64,000 nt of DNA from Labrys wisconsinensis (GCF_030814995.1 NZ_JAUSVX010000008.1:62001-126000), one strand, 5' to 3'; counted from the stretch's first letter, positions 1 through 9,418 are shown. The notes: a model not told the origin generated them from the letters alone. Translations and numbers: made by a program.

Positions 1-516
1 CGCGGGGTTGAAGTTGTAGGGCTTGGTCTGCTCTTCCTTGAAGCCGTAGGCCGCCTTCATCCACTGATAGCCGGAGGCCATCAGGTCGGCGCCGATCAGG
101 ATGTCGTTCGACTTCTTGAGGTCCTCGAACGTGTCCATGCCGACGCCGGGATGCGACATCAGGATCTGCGGCTCCTTCTGGAAGATGGCGGCGACGGTGA
201 CGATCGGCACGCCCTCCTTCACGGCGGAGAAGCCCTCGATCATGTTGCCGCCCATGTAGAAGTCGATCTTGCCGGCCGGCAGGGCGATGCCGTTGTTGGC
301 CTGCGGGCCGCCCTGCACGATCTCGACGTCAAGGCCGTATTTCCGGTAGGTGCCGTCGGCCACGGCCTGGTAGAAGCCGCCATGCTCGGCCTGGGCCAGC
401 CAGTTGGTGCCGAACCTCACCTTGGCGAGGTCCTCGGCCGCCGCGGCGCCGATGGACACGGAGAGGGCGAGGCCCATGGCGGCTGCGCCGATCGTCTTCC
501 CGAGCATGATCCCCAT
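1..516 (-). CDS. ABC transporter substrate-binding protein, NMT1/THI5-like (C-terminus cut by window edge)
   Basis: Periplasmic binding protein of the nitrate/sulfonate/pyrimidine-precursor ABC class. The visible 172 residues begin with a signal peptide ending in an Ala-rich AxA site before EDLAKVRFGTNW. They continue with the family pattern AEHGGFYQAVADGTYRKYGL and a GxPAGKIDFYMG segment typical of NMT1/THI5 and SsuA/TauA proteins. The ATG at 516 has a GGGGA ribosome site just upstream; an in-frame ATG at 507 is an alternative. The rest of the gene, and probably the permease and ATPase genes, lie to the left. It is transcribed away from the RidA-like gene. The substrate cannot be told from this fragment. 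Confidence 0.85.
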   Translation of the reverse strand, partial: MGIMLGKTIGAAAMGLALSVSIGAAAAEDLAKVRFGTNWLAQAEHGGFYQAVADGTYRKYGLDVEIVQGGPQANNGIALPAGKIDFYMGGNMIEGFSAVKEGVPIVTVAAIFQKEPQILMSHPGVGMDTFEDLKKSNDILIGADLMASGYQWMKAAYGFKEEQTKPYNFNPA

Positions 517-622
517 GATGTCCCCGATTGTCCCCGCTGACGGCGCCGGGATTCTTAGCCCGATTTGCGCAATGCACAAGCAGAGGGCATGCATAGATTT
601 TCCTCCTGCGGAGACCCGATCC

Positions 623-1009
623 ATGCTCGCCGCCATCACGCCGCCGGCGCTTCGCGCCCCCTTCGCCCGGTACAGCCACGGCATCGAGGTCCCGGCCGGG
701 GCGCGGCTGGTGTTCTGCTCCGGCCAGCTCGGCATCGGCGCCGACGAGGTCATTCCCGAGAGCGCGGCCGAGCAGGCCGAGCTGATCTTCCGGGCGATCG
801 CGGCGATCCTCGCCGAGGCCGGCATGGGCCTTGCCGACCTGGTGCGCCTCAACGCCTATGTCACGGCGCGCGAGCACATGGCGGCCTACATGGCGGTGCG
901 CGACCGGCTGGTCGCCGACCCGCCGCCGGCCTCGACGCTGGTGATCGTGTCGGGCTTCACGCGCGAGGCGTTCAAGCTGGAGGTGGAGGCGGTGGCGGCG
1001 AAGATCTGA
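623..1009 (+). CDS. RidA/YjgF/YER057c/UK114 family protein (Rid subfamily without the deaminase arginine)
   Basis: A 128-residue single-domain Rid protein. Visible family features are SGQLGI near residue 34, the central FRAIAAILAEAGMGLADLVRLNAYV helix-strand segment and the C-terminal KLEVEAVA strand. In canonical RidA the motif P-A-R-S carries the arginine that binds the carboxylate of the imine/enamine substrate; here the same place reads P-A-S-T, so the arginine is replaced. This suggests one of the Rid subfamilies without classic 2-iminobutanoate deaminase activity. The ATG at 623 was chosen because it gives the normal family length; the reading frame is open further upstream. It is divergent from the binding-protein gene at 516, with about 100 bp between them. 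Confidence 0.85.
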   Translation: MLAAITPPALRAPFARYSHGIEVPAGARLVFCSGQLGIGADEVIPESAAEQAELIFRAIAAILAEAGMGLADLVRLNAYVTAREHMAAYMAVRDRLVADPPPASTLVIVSGFTREAFKLEVEAVAAKI

Positions 1010-1015
1010 GCCGCG

Positions 1016-1285
1016 TCAGGGCGCGGGCACGGCGAGCGCCGCCGTCACCGCGACCGCGTCCACCGCGCCGAGCGGCGAGGCCACCTTGTAGGCGCGGGTC
1101 TTCTGCCCCGGCGCCATCACCAGGATCACCGTCTCGGTGCCGGGGCAGGCCGCATCGCCGCACTGGATCTCGCTGACCGAGATGGTCGTCCGCTCGTCGA
1201 GCGCCAGGCATGCCCGCACCAGCGCCTTGACCGTCTCGGCCTGCCGCCGCTCCTCGGGGCTCGGTCTGCGGAACAGGCCCAGCAT
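1016..1285 (-). CDS. Conserved hypothetical protein, 89 aa
   Basis: A small soluble protein with no recognised function. It begins MLGLFRRPSPEER and carries a CGDAACPGTETVI motif near residues 42-54 whose two cysteines could bind a metal or form a disulfide. No signal peptide or membrane helix is visible. It starts only 4 bp after the stop of the WD40 protein gene and is surely co-transcribed with it, downstream of the CobW GTPase gene. The context hints at metal homeostasis, but that is inference from neighbours only. Confidence 0.6.
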   Translation of the reverse strand: MLGLFRRPSPEERRQAETVKALVRACLALDERTTISVSEIQCGDAACPGTETVILVMAPGQKTRAYKVASPLGAVDAVAVTAALAVPAP

Positions 1286-1289
1286 CGGC

Positions 1290-2297
1290 TCAGGCCGGCA
1301 GGGTCAGCACGCCGGCAGCGCCGTCCTCGGCGCCGAAGGCGAGCTGCGCGCCGATAGGGTCCCAGGCGAGCGCGGTGATGCCGGAGCCCCCGCTCGCCGG
1401 GCGCACCAGCAGCTCGGAGGCGTCGGTGAGGCGGCAGAGCAGGATGCAGCCGTCGTCATAGCCGATGGCGAGCACCAGGGCCTTGGGATGGAACGCCACC
1501 TGCGAGACGCGGGCCGGCCGGATGCCGCATTCGCGCGGCGCCTTGCCCATCGGGCCGTCCTTGGCCTGGAACGGCCAGACGATCGCCGCGTCGGCACCCG
1601 AGGTCGCCAGCCAATTGCCGTCGTGCGACCAGGACAGCGAACGCGTCTTGGAGGGATAGCCCGACATGCGCATATGGCCCTTGTCGGCCACGCGCCAGCC
1701 GTGAAGCGTGCTCTCCTGCATCGACGTGACGATGAACCGCCCATCGGGCGAGATCGTGACGTCGAGATGGCTGCCCTTCCATTCGAACAGCTCCGGTGTC
1801 GCGGCGGCGTTGGGGAACCAGAAGGACACGCCATTGTAGTGGCTGGCGGCGAGGCGGTAGCCCTTGGGCGCGAAGGCGAGTCCGCGCACGCTGGAGGGCG
1901 CCTGCCAGCTCTTCACCGCGCCCTTGTCGTCGCGGGCCTGGACGGTCTTGCCGGCCGACCAGGCGACCGCGCCGGAGGGCGACAGCGCCACCGCGTCGAT
2001 CCACTTGCCGCCGCTCTCGCCGAGGACGTCGAGCTTGCCCTCGGCGGAGAGGCCGACGACCCGGCCGTCGTCGCCGCCGGTGACCAGGCGGGCGCGATCG
2101 GACGCGGCGCAGAGCAGGCCGGCGTCGGGGTGCAGGGCGATGCGCTGCTCCTCGCCGATCCCGGCCATGACGGCCGTGCCGTCGGCGAGCGCGAGCACCG
2201 GCATGCGGCCGAGCCAGGCGCAGGCGACGACATGGGCGCCGGCGGCGATCGATGCGACGCGGTCGGACAGGGAGGTAAGGGCGGCAGGTGGGGACAT
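1290..2297 (-). CDS. WD40 repeat protein, 335 aa
   Basis: A predicted beta-propeller protein, probably a cytoplasmic scaffold. Repeats can be followed by recurring GH/GD...W or S...D motifs, for example VRGLAFAPKGYRLAASHYNG, SLSWSHDGNWLATSGAD and VAFHPKALVLAIGYDDG, roughly one every 40 residues over the whole length. The ATG at 2297 (MSPPAALTSL) was chosen because the open frame above it runs through a hairpin-rich REP-like region. It lies between the CobW GTPase gene (180 bp upstream) and the 89-aa gene (4 bp downstream), all on the minus strand. The association of a CobW GTPase with a WD40 protein suggests a metallochaperone partner, but no binding partner can be proved here. Confidence 0.8.
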   Translation of the reverse strand: MSPPAALTSLSDRVASIAAGAHVVACAWLGRMPVLALADGTAVMAGIGEEQRIALHPDAGLLCAASDRARLVTGGDDGRVVGLSAEGKLDVLGESGGKWIDAVALSPSGAVAWSAGKTVQARDDKGAVKSWQAPSSVRGLAFAPKGYRLAASHYNGVSFWFPNAAATPELFEWKGSHLDVTISPDGRFIVTSMQESTLHGWRVADKGHMRMSGYPSKTRSLSWSHDGNWLATSGADAAIVWPFQAKDGPMGKAPRECGIRPARVSQVAFHPKALVLAIGYDDGCILLCRLTDASELLVRPASGGSGITALAWDPIGAQLAFGAEDGAAGVLTLPA

Positions 2298-2323
2298 CGG
2301 GCTTCGGAAAAGGACGCTGGAAC

Positions 2324-2470
2324 CCGCTCCCGGCCGGGAGCGGAGGGGTAGGGGTCTAGACCGTTCTCGCTGCGATGCCAACGCCATCGCAGCGATGCCA
2401 ACGGCGAGGTGGGGACGCGGACGTCCGGCGTTCGCCCCCTTGCTCCGCTCCTCCGGGGCGGGAGCGGAGC
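2324..2470. repeat. REP/BIME-like cluster of palindromes
   Basis: Three strong inverted repeats lie between the cobW and WD40 genes. They are a perfect 20-bp palindrome at 2324-2343, a 10-bp-arm hairpin at 2368-2377/2385-2394 and a 10-bp-arm hairpin at 2442-2451/2461-2470. The first is followed by GGAGGGGTAGGGGTCTAGACC, which resembles the arm of the large inverted repeat at 33830-33977. This is probably a mosaic REP element; it may also stabilise or terminate the cobW transcript. Confidence 0.6.
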
Positions 2471-2477
2471 CGGACGC

Positions 2478-3494
2478 TCAGGCGGCGCAGGCCAGGAAGC
2501 CCTTGCGCAGCTCGTCCGTCTTCAGGTCGCGGCCGATGAACACCAGGCGCGATTCGCGCTTCTCGCCGTCCTTCCATTCGCGCTGCAGGTCGCCGTCGAG
2601 CATCATGTGGACGCCCTGGAAGACGAAGCGGCGGGGCTCGTTCTTGAAGGCCAGGATGCCCTTCCAGCGCAGGAGGCCGGGGCCTTCCTTCTGCGCGACC
2701 TCGTTGACCCAGGGCATGAACTTGTCCGGGTCGACGTCGCCGTCGATCTTGAGCGAGACCGACTGCATGGTCTCGTCGTGATAGTGCTTCAGGCCGTGGT
2801 CATGATGATGATCATGGTCATGGTGGTCATGGTCATGATCGTGGTCGTCCGCCTCGAGGAAGGCGGGCTCGATGTCGAGGATGCGCTCGAGGTCGAAGGC
2901 GTTGCGGTCGAGCACGTCCTCGATCTTCACGCCGGCCCGCGTGGTCTTGTGCAGCTTGGCGTAGGGGTTGATGGCGCGGATGCGCATCTCCACGTCCTTG
3001 AGCTCGGCCGGGCTGACGAGGTCGGTCTTGTTGAGGATGATCACGTCGGCGAAGGCGATCTGGTTCTTGGCCTCCGGCGCATCGCGCAGCCGGTCCTTCA
3101 GCCATTTGGCGTCGGCCAGGGTGACGATGGCGTCGAGCCGCGCCTTGTCCGCGACGTCCTGGTCGACGAAGAAGGTCTGGGCCACCGGCGCCGGATCGGC
3201 CAGGCCCGTGGTCTCCACCAGGATGGCGTCGAACTTGCCCTTGCGCTTCATCAGCCCGTCGATGATGCGGATCAGGTCGCCGCGCACGGTGCAGCACACG
3301 CAGCCATTGTTCATCTCGAACACTTCCTCGTCGGCGTCGACGATGAGGTCGTTGTCGATGCCGATCTCGCCGAACTCGTTGACGATCACGGCGTAGCGCT
3401 TGCCGTGCTGCTCGGTGAGGATGCGGTTGAGCAGCGTGGTCTTGCCGGCGCCGAGATAGCCGGTGAGCACCGTGACGGGAACCTTGTCGGACAT
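2478..3494 (-). CDS. CobW/COG0523 family GTP-binding metallochaperone, His-rich
   Basis: A 338-residue G3E-family P-loop GTPase that is likely to deliver zinc or another divalent metal. The Walker A motif GYLGAGKT is at residues 12-19, the diagnostic metal-binding CxCC (CVCC) at 65-68 and the guanine-specificity NKTD at 155-158. An extended His/Asp-rich tract lies at about 216-240, followed by the CobW C-terminal domain. The His tract and CxCC point to the zinc-related COG0523 branch rather than cobalamin-synthesis CobW. The ATG at 3494 (MSDKVP) gives the normal family start. A candidate Zur-like operator lies about 145 bp upstream. It heads a group with the WD40 protein and the 89-aa gene. 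Confidence 0.92.
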   Translation of the reverse strand: MSDKVPVTVLTGYLGAGKTTLLNRILTEQHGKRYAVIVNEFGEIGIDNDLIVDADEEVFEMNNGCVCCTVRGDLIRIIDGLMKRKGKFDAILVETTGLADPAPVAQTFFVDQDVADKARLDAIVTLADAKWLKDRLRDAPEAKNQIAFADVIILNKTDLVSPAELKDVEMRIRAINPYAKLHKTTRAGVKIEDVLDRNAFDLERILDIEPAFLEADDHDHDHDHHDHDHHHDHGLKHYHDETMQSVSLKIDGDVDPDKFMPWVNEVAQKEGPGLLRWKGILAFKNEPRRFVFQGVHMMLDGDLQREWKDGEKRESRLVFIGRDLKTDELRKGFLACAA

Positions 3495-3636
3495 GGACGT
3501 CTCCGAGGCAGGGGCGGGGGCGACCCCGCGGAAATCGGAAGGGCATCGGCGGGAGGACCGGCCCACACGCTCCCTTATATTGTGAGCGATCCCGGCGATG
3601 GTAGTCCCCGCTGCGGGATGGGTGGGGCGGCGGTGA

Positions 3637-3656
3637 AAAACGTTATATCGTTACAT
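3637..3656. promoter_or_regulatory. Candidate Zur-like operator upstream of cobW
   Basis: The AT-rich stretch AAAACGTTATATCGTTACAT stands out from the GC-rich surroundings. In reverse it reads ATGTAACGATATAACGTT, a Fur-family-like imperfect dyad similar to Zur boxes of the GTTATA...TATAAC type. It sits upstream of a His-rich COG0523 gene, a class often repressed by Zur. The match is imperfect, so this is a weak call. Confidence 0.3.
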
Positions 3657-3702
3657 GCTGCATCTCAAGCCGGTCGGCCCGGGCCAGCGGGGGAAGCGGG
3701 CC

Positions 3703-4590
3703 TCAGGACTGGGAGGTCCGCGCCAGGCCGTCCCTGGCGAGCTGGTAGTCCTGGTTGATGACCAGGGCGCGCTGGAAGCTCTCGCGCGCCTTCTGCCGGT
3801 CGCCGAGGCCCTCCTGCGACAGGCCGCGGCCGGTCCAGGCCGGGGCGCTGGTGTTGTCGATCTGCAGCGAGGCGTTGAAGTCCTCCAGCGCCTCCTTGTA
3901 CTTCTTCAGGGCGAGGTAGCTGGTGCCGCGGGCATAATAGGGCTCGGGCGCCAGCGGGTCGTTGGACAGGGCCGAGGTGAAGTCGTCGATCGCGAGCTCG
4001 TTCTGGCCCTGCGCCTGGCGGATCAGGCCGCGGCCGTGATAGGCCTCGGCCGTCTCGGGCTTGACCTGGATGGCGCGGTTGTAGTCGGCCATCGCCAGGT
4101 CGACCTGGCCCTGCTGGCGATAGATGTCGCCCCGGCCGACATAGGCCGGCGCATAGCTCGGATTGGTGGTGATCGACCGGTTGTAGTCGGCCAGGGCCGC
4201 ATCGGGGCGGTTCATCTTGCGATAGACCAGCGCGCGGTTGGCCAGCGCCTGGGCGAAGGTCGGGTTGAGCGTCAGGGCCTGGTTGAAGTCCTTCACCGCC
4301 GGGTCGTACTGGCCGGAGCGCGCATAGGCCGAGCCGCGCATGTTCCAGGCTTCCGCGTCGCTCGGATTCTTCTGCAGCACCGCGGTGAGCGAGTCGATGT
4401 CGGCGCTGGCGGTCTGCGAGTCCTCCACGTCGCCGGGGCGGGACGACATCGGGCTCATGGTGTTGCCGACGGTCTCGCAGCCGGCGAGGCCGACCGCCAG
4501 GCCGACGGCCAGCAGCAGGCCGAGATGCCGGGGACCGCGCCGGCCGGCCGTGGCCACGACGTCTTGCTGCGGAATGAGAGCCATCACCAT
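3703..4590 (-). CDS. TPR-repeat lipoprotein, 295 aa
   Basis: A predicted outer- or periplasmic-membrane-anchored lipoprotein. A hydrophobic signal segment (LGLLLAVGLAVGLAGC, about residues 23-38) ends in the lipobox LAGC, with the lipidated cysteine at about residue 38. It is followed by at least six TPR units, visible as repeated A..Y..RG..Y...G....A..D...A patterns, for example AYARSGQYDPAVKDFNQAL and GRGDIYRQQGQVDLAMADYN. TPR lipoproteins usually scaffold envelope complexes; no specific partner is shown here. The start at 4590 (MVMAL) has an in-frame ATG two codons later (4584) as an alternative. It is monocistronic by appearance, between rpsU and cobW, all on the minus strand. Confidence 0.85.
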   Translation of the reverse strand: MVMALIPQQDVVATAGRRGPRHLGLLLAVGLAVGLAGCETVGNTMSPMSSRPGDVEDSQTASADIDSLTAVLQKNPSDAEAWNMRGSAYARSGQYDPAVKDFNQALTLNPTFAQALANRALVYRKMNRPDAALADYNRSITTNPSYAPAYVGRGDIYRQQGQVDLAMADYNRAIQVKPETAEAYHGRGLIRQAQGQNELAIDDFTSALSNDPLAPEPYYARGTSYLALKKYKEALEDFNASLQIDNTSAPAWTGRGLSQEGLGDRQKARESFQRALVINQDYQLARDGLARTSQS

Positions 4591-4691
4591 CCGACCTTAC
4601 ACTGTATCTGCGACCAGGCATCCCAGCCCGCCGATTGCGGCGACATCGGGATGCCGGCGGAGCGGATGATCGCTTCCCGCGGCAAACAGTT

Positions 4692-4742
4692 CAAAAAGCA
4701 AGCGCCCGTGTCGTGGCGGGAACACTCCCTCCGACGACGGGC
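4692..4742 (-). terminator. Probable rho-independent terminator of rpsU
   Basis: Read on the minus strand, a GC-rich hairpin (arms GCCCGTCGT and ACGACACGGGC with an inner GGAGGGA/TCCCGCC stem) is followed within a few bases by TTTTT. It lies 37 bp beyond the rpsU stop codon. Confidence 0.55.
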
Positions 4743-4778
4743 GCGCGGCACGGCGATGCATCCGCCGCGGCGGACGCG

Positions 4779-5015
4779 TTACTTCTTGTCGGCGCGCGGG
4801 GGCGGAGCGGGCAGCAGCCCTTCGCGCTGCAGTTTCTTGCGGGCCAGCTTGCGGGCGCGCCGGATGGCCTCGGCGGCCTCGCGGGCCCGCTTCTCCGACG
4901 GCTTCTCGTAATGCCCCCGCAGCTTCATCTCGCGGAAGATGCCTTCGCGCTGCAGCTTCTTCTTGAGCGCCTTGAGCGCCTGGTCGACATTGTTGTCGCG
5001 AACAAGGACCTGCAC
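4779..5015 (-). CDS. rpsU: 30S ribosomal protein S21
   Basis: Small ribosomal subunit protein bS21, which helps translation initiation. The sequence [20 protein letters not shown], then [25 protein letters not shown] and an Arg/Lys-rich tail, is diagnostic. I place the start at the GTG at 5015, because the conserved family N-terminus begins exactly there; the frame remains open to an ATG at 5087 that would add 24 residues absent from the family. That gives 78 residues, slightly longer than the enterobacterial protein as is usual in alphaproteobacteria, with an extra [14 protein letters not shown] tail. It appears to be transcribed alone, with a terminator at 4692-4742. Confidence 0.95.
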   Translation of the reverse strand: MQVLVRDNNVDQALKALKKKLQREGIFREMKLRGHYEKPSEKRAREAAEAIRRARKLARKKLQREGLLPAPPPRADKK

Positions 5016-5150
5016 GCGCCGTATCCCGTGGTTGAGCGTTGAACTTCTGCGGCCGCTCCCGGCGCGATCCGATCGTCGCCGAAGCATTACCTGCCAGGGC
5101 GGCGTTCCTACCAGAACGGACGTTTATTGTCCAGGCCGCGGCAGGTAATC

Positions 5151-6230
5151 TCAAGGGTTTCGCGGCGAAATCCGCGTGAAGTGGCCCATCTTGCGGCCCT
5201 CGCGCGCCACGTGCTTGCCATAGAGGTGGAGGGCGCCGGGTTCGCGCGCCAGGTCGGCCCAGGCGCCGGCGTCCTCGCCGATCAGGTTGGTCATGACCGC
5301 GTCGGAATGGCGCTCGGTGGAGCCGAGCGGCCAGCCGCAGACGGCGCGGACATGGTTCTCGAACTGGCTGACCAGGCAGGCATCCTCGGTCCAGTGCCCG
5401 GAATTGTGCACGCGCGGCGCGATCTCGTTGACCAGCACGTCGTCGTCGCGGGTCACGAACATCTCGACCGCCAGCACGCCGACATAGTCGAGCGCCGCGA
5501 TGATGCGGGCGGCGATGGCCCCGGCCTGGCGGGCCACCTCGGGGGCGACGCGGGCCGGCACCATCGAGACGTCGAGGATGTGGTCGCGATGCTCGTTCTC
5601 GATGAGGTCGTAGGTGCGCACCGCGCCGTCCGAGCCGCGCACCGCCACCACCGAGACCTCCATGACGAAGGGCACGAAGGCTTCCAGGATCGCCGGCTGG
5701 CCGCCCATGCGGGCGAGCGATTCGGACAGGTCGCTGCCGGGGCGGATCAGGGCCTGGCCCTTGCCGTCATAGCCGAAGCGGCGCGTCTTCAGGACCGCGG
5801 GCCGGCCGAGCGCGCCGACGGCCGAGGCGAGCTCGGCCCGGCTGTCGACGGCGCGGAACTCCGCCGTGCCGATGCCGAGCGAGCGCACGAACGTCTTCTC
5901 GGTCACGCGGTCGGCGGTCGTCTCCAGCGCCTTGACGTCGGGCAGGACGGGCTTGGCCGCGGAGAGGAAGGCGGCGGCGACCGGCGGGATGTTCTCGAAT
6001 TCGTAGGTGACGGCGTCGACGTCGGCGGCAAAGCCGGCGAGCGCGGTCTCGTCCTCGTAGGCGGCGCAGGTGACGCGCCGCGTCACCTGGAAGGCCGGGC
6101 TGTCCGGGTCCGGGCAATAGATGTGGCTCTCGATGCCGAGCCGGGCGGCGGCCAGCGCCAGCATGCGGCCGAGCTGGCCGCCCCCGAGAATGCCGAGCAC
6201 GCCGCCGGGCGGGACGCGGCCGCCGCTCAC
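5151..6230 (-). CDS. purK: N5-carboxyaminoimidazole ribonucleotide synthase
   Basis: ATP-grasp enzyme of de novo purine synthesis. It converts AIR, bicarbonate and ATP to N5-CAIR, which PurE then rearranges. The 359-residue protein has the N-terminal dinucleotide-like motif [12 protein letters not shown] at about residues 12-23. The ATP-grasp core includes [22 protein letters not shown] and the C-terminal [14 protein letters not shown] Mg-binding segment typical of PurK. Its start overlaps the end of purE by 4 bp (ATGA arrangement), so the two are translationally coupled. Confidence 0.97.
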   Translation of the reverse strand: MSGGRVPPGGVLGILGGGQLGRMLALAAARLGIESHIYCPDPDSPAFQVTRRVTCAAYEDETALAGFAADVDAVTYEFENIPPVAAAFLSAAKPVLPDVKALETTADRVTEKTFVRSLGIGTAEFRAVDSRAELASAVGALGRPAVLKTRRFGYDGKGQALIRPGSDLSESLARMGGQPAILEAFVPFVMEVSVVAVRGSDGAVRTYDLIENEHRDHILDVSMVPARVAPEVARQAGAIAARIIAALDYVGVLAVEMFVTRDDDVLVNEIAPRVHNSGHWTEDACLVSQFENHVRAVCGWPLGSTERHSDAVMTNLIGEDAGAWADLAREPGALHLYGKHVAREGRKMGHFTRISPRNP

Positions 6231-6736
6231 CGCGGCGCCTCGTCGCCGGTCGGGTGCTCGGCCACCGCCTTGGTCTGGGCCGCGCGCCAGCGCTCGAGAC
6301 GTTCGGCGAGCGCCGTGTCGTTCAGCGCCAGCACCGCGGCCGCCAGCAGCGCCGCGTTGACCGCGCCGGCCCGGCCGATGGCCAGCGTCCCGACCGGGAT
6401 GCCGGCCGGCATCTGCACGATGGAATGCAGGCTGTCCACGCCGGAAAGCGCCTTGGATTCGACCGGCACGCCGAACACCGGCAGCGGCGTCAGCGCCGCG
6501 GCCATGCCGGGCAGGTGCGCCGCGCCGCCGGCCCCGGCGATGACGATCTTGAACCCTTCCGCCTTGGCGCCCTTGGCGAAGGCATAGAGCCGGTCCGGCG
6601 TCCGATGGGCCGAGACGATGCGCGCGTCATAGCCGATGACGAGCGTGTCGAGGGTCTCGGCGGCATGGCGCATGGTCGCCCAGTCGGACTGGCTGCCCAT
6701 GATGATGGCGACGGGCTTCTCGGTCTCACCCGCCAT
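6227..6736 (-). CDS. purE: 5-(carboxyamino)imidazole ribonucleotide mutase
   Basis: Class I PurE, which converts N5-CAIR to CAIR in purine biosynthesis as an octameric cytoplasmic enzyme. The 169-residue sequence shows [12 protein letters not shown] near residues 11-22 (substrate phosphate-binding GSxSD). It also has the SAHRTPDRL motif carrying the catalytic histidine and the [11 protein letters not shown] loop. It is the first gene of the purEK pair and overlaps purK by 4 bp. It is divergent in frame but not in strand from opgD, which lies 110 bp upstream on the same strand. Confidence 0.97.
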   Translation of the reverse strand: MAGETEKPVAIIMGSQSDWATMRHAAETLDTLVIGYDARIVSAHRTPDRLYAFAKGAKAEGFKIVIAGAGGAAHLPGMAAALTPLPVFGVPVESKALSGVDSLHSIVQMPAGIPVGTLAIGRAGAVNAALLAAAVLALNDTALAERLERWRAAQTKAVAEHPTGDEAPR

Positions 6737-6849
6737 GGTTCACAGTCGCTCGCATGCCGATCCTCGAAAGTCGCCGAGTATAGAGGCGGGGGAGGGGCGT
6801 TCAACCCCGCCCCGCCGCCCGTGCACAGACCGGTGGCGACCCGCCGCGA

Positions 6850-8442
6850 TCAGAACGGATGGTACTGGTAGAGCCAGGTCTCGGTCAGCACCTGGTCGCC
6901 GGTCTTGAGGTAGCAGCGCATCTCCACCGGATCCGGGCCGGTGACGGTGAGGTCGAACGAGGCGCGCCAATGGCCGGCGACCCCGTCGGGGACGGCTTCG
7001 GAGAAGGTGTAGGAGAAGTCGCCGCGCGAGGTGCTCAGCACCACCTCCGGCGTGACGCCGAAGGCGAGGTCCTTGAGCGGGCCGCCGAGGAACTCGACCA
7101 CGAACTTGCGCACGCCGACCGGGCGCTTGGTGCCGGGCTGGCCGCCATTGCCCATGCGCGTGGCGACGCAGCGGCCGAGATTGGTCGGGAAAGGCTCGTC
7201 CGCCGCCCAGTGCAGGCGGTATTTCAGCGTATAGGCCTGGCCGCCCTTCACCACCGCCTTGGGCACCCACATGGCGACGACGTTGTCGTGGATCTCGTCG
7301 TCGGTCGGGATCTCGATCAGCTGCACCGCGCCCTCGCCGAAGGGCTCCAGCGGCTCGATCCAGGCGGAGGGGCGCAGGTCGTACTTCACGCCGTCGAGAT
7401 AATGGTCGAAGTTGCGGTCGCGCTGCAGCAGGCCGAAACCCTTGGGGTTGACGTCGGAGAAAGCCGAGACGATCGTCGCCGGCACGTTGTTGAGCGGGCG
7501 CCAGATGTGCTCGCCCGCGCCGGTCCAGAGGGCCAGGCCGTCCGAATCGTGGATCTCCGGCCGCCAGTCGATCGCCGTCTGCTTCACCGTCTCGGAGAAC
7601 CAGTACATCGAGGTCAGCGGCGCCAGGCCGAAGCGGGCGACGTCGTTGCGCGTGAAGATGCGCGCATCGATGTCCATGAGCACCGCCTTGTCGCGCGTCA
7701 TCAGGAAGGAATAGGCGCCGGCGACCGAGGGGCCGTCGAGCAGGGCATGGACGCGCACCTGGTCGGTCGAATTCGGCACGGCCTCCAGCCAGAATTCCTT
7801 GAAGTCGGGGAATTCCTCGTCGTGCGGCGGGTTGGGGTTGGCGGCGTTGACGACGATGCCGCGGGCGGACAGGCCGTACTGGAACAATTCGCCGATGGCA
7901 CGGAAATAGGAGGCGCCGAGGAAGGCGACCCAGTCGTTCTTCTTCCAGTCGAGCGAGCCGGTGCGGCTCTCCTGGAAGCGGAAGCCGGCGAAGCCGACGC
8001 CGTCGGGCAGCTGCTGGGCCGGATTGTCGGCCGGCATGTCGAAATAGGATTTCTTGTAGACGATCTCCCGCGCCTTGTCGCCGTCGACCACGGAGATGGC
8101 GACGCGCTTCTGGAAGAAGGTGCCGAGATGGAAGAAGGTCGCGGGGAAGGGCGCCGGCCCGTCGGCCCACAGCGCCGCCTCGGTCCTGAACTTGATCTGG
8201 CCGACCTTGCCGTAGTCGAGCCGGCTCGTGACCTCGGGCGCGGGCCGCTCCGGCGGCACATAGGCCTGGGACGCCAGGGCCTTGGCCCGCTCGACCACGG
8301 CTTCGAAGGAGAAGGGCTTGGCTGCGCCGAAGGTGAGCAGGCCGTCGGCGGCGAAGGCTTCGGCCGGCAGGCCGAACGCGGCCAGGGTGGTCAGGGTCGC
8401 GGCGCCTTTGAGGAAAAGCCGGCGGTCGAGATCGTCGGTCAT
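6850..8442 (-). CDS. opgD: Glucan biosynthesis protein D (OpgD/MdoG family), Tat-exported
   Basis: A periplasmic protein needed for osmoregulated periplasmic (cyclic) glucan backbone structure. The 530-residue protein starts at 8442 with a twin-arginine signal: [12 protein letters not shown] near residues 6-17, a hydrophobic stretch, then AFAADG. It then has the full MdoG domain, for example [39 protein letters not shown] and [20 protein letters not shown]. OpgG has a Sec signal and OpgD a Tat signal, so the Tat motif favours OpgD. The frame is open upstream to 8820 but the Tat signal fixes the start. Divergent from the aldo/keto reductase gene (145 bp between starts). Confidence 0.92.
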   Translation of the reverse strand: MTDDLDRRLFLKGAATLTTLAAFGLPAEAFAADGLLTFGAAKPFSFEAVVERAKALASQAYVPPERPAPEVTSRLDYGKVGQIKFRTEAALWADGPAPFPATFFHLGTFFQKRVAISVVDGDKAREIVYKKSYFDMPADNPAQQLPDGVGFAGFRFQESRTGSLDWKKNDWVAFLGASYFRAIGELFQYGLSARGIVVNAANPNPPHDEEFPDFKEFWLEAVPNSTDQVRVHALLDGPSVAGAYSFLMTRDKAVLMDIDARIFTRNDVARFGLAPLTSMYWFSETVKQTAIDWRPEIHDSDGLALWTGAGEHIWRPLNNVPATIVSAFSDVNPKGFGLLQRDRNFDHYLDGVKYDLRPSAWIEPLEPFGEGAVQLIEIPTDDEIHDNVVAMWVPKAVVKGGQAYTLKYRLHWAADEPFPTNLGRCVATRMGNGGQPGTKRPVGVRKFVVEFLGGPLKDLAFGVTPEVVLSTSRGDFSYTFSEAVPDGVAGHWRASFDLTVTGPDPVEMRCYLKTGDQVLTETWLYQYHPF

Positions 8443-8587
8443 GGGTCCTTCCCAGGGGAAATGCGGCCGCAAGCTATCGTCGGGACATGCCGTGTCAATG
8501 TGCAATTGCGGGGAAACGCCCGGGATATGGCTTGCCGACGCGGCGAAATTGCGTCCCAATCCGCGCGCCGAGCAAAAGGGAGAGACA

Positions 8588-9418
8588 ATGCGCCTGATCC
8601 GTCTGCCGGACGGCGAGACCGTTCCGGCCCTGGGGCAGGGGACCTGGATGATGGGCGAGCGTCCCGAGCGGCGCGCCGCCGAGGTCGCGGCGCTGCGCGC
8701 CGGCGTCGAGGCGGGCCTCACCCTCATCGACACCGCCGAGATGTATGGCGATGGCCGCACCGAGCGGCTTTTGGCCGAAGCCTTGTCGGGATTGCGCGAG
8801 GAGGTGTTCCTGGTCAGCAAGGCCTATCCGCAGAATGCCGGCCGCGCCGGCCTGCCGCAGGCCTGCGAGCGCAGCCTGAAGCGGCTCGGCACCGACCGCA
8901 TCGACCTCTACCTCCTGCACTGGCGCGGCGGCATTCCCCTCGCCGAGACCGTCGAGGCGTTCGAGGCGCTGCAGCGGGCCGGCAAGATCCGGCACTGGGG
9001 CGTCAGCAATCTCGACACCGACGACATGGAGGAGCTCGTGGCGGCCGGCGGGCAGGCCTGCGCGGTGAACCAGGTGCTCTACAATATCGGGCGCCGCGGC
9101 CCCGAATTCGACCTGCTGCCCTGGCTGGGCCGTCGCGGCATCCCGCTGATGGCCTACAGCCCGGTGGAGCAGGGGCGGCTGCCGACCGGCGGAGCGCTGG
9201 CCGCCGTCGCCCGGCGCCACGGCGTCACGCCCTGCCAGGTGGCGCTGGCCTGGCTGATGCGGCGGCCGGACGTGATCGCCATTCCCAAGGCGGGACAGAC
9301 GGCGCATGTCGAGGAGAACCGGGCCGCTCTCGACCTGGTGCTCTCGCCGGAGGACTTGGCCGAGCTCGACCGCGCCTTTCCGCCGCCACGGCGCAAGGCG
9401 CCGCTGGAGATGCTGTGA
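8588..9418 (+). CDS. Aldo/keto reductase
   Basis: NAD(P)H-dependent reductase of the AKR superfamily, a cytoplasmic TIM barrel of 276 residues. The catalytic tetrad is complete: D48, Y53 (IDTAEMYG), K78 (LVSKAYP) and H111 (LLHWRG). The cofactor-binding [13 protein letters not shown] segment lies near the C-terminus. It resembles the YeaE/Gr_MtAKR group. The start at 8588 follows a GGGAGAG ribosome site. Its stop TGA overlaps the GTG start of the downstream DNA glycosylase gene, so the two are probably translationally coupled. The substrate is not known; methylglyoxal-like aldehydes are a common activity in this group. Confidence 0.93.
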   Translation: MRLIRLPDGETVPALGQGTWMMGERPERRAAEVAALRAGVEAGLTLIDTAEMYGDGRTERLLAEALSGLREEVFLVSKAYPQNAGRAGLPQACERSLKRLGTDRIDLYLLHWRGGIPLAETVEAFEALQRAGKIRHWGVSNLDTDDMEELVAAGGQACAVNQVLYNIGRRGPEFDLLPWLGRRGIPLMAYSPVEQGRLPTGGALAAVARRHGVTPCQVALAWLMRRPDVIAIPKAGQTAHVEENRAALDLVLSPEDLAELDRAFPPPRRKAPLEML

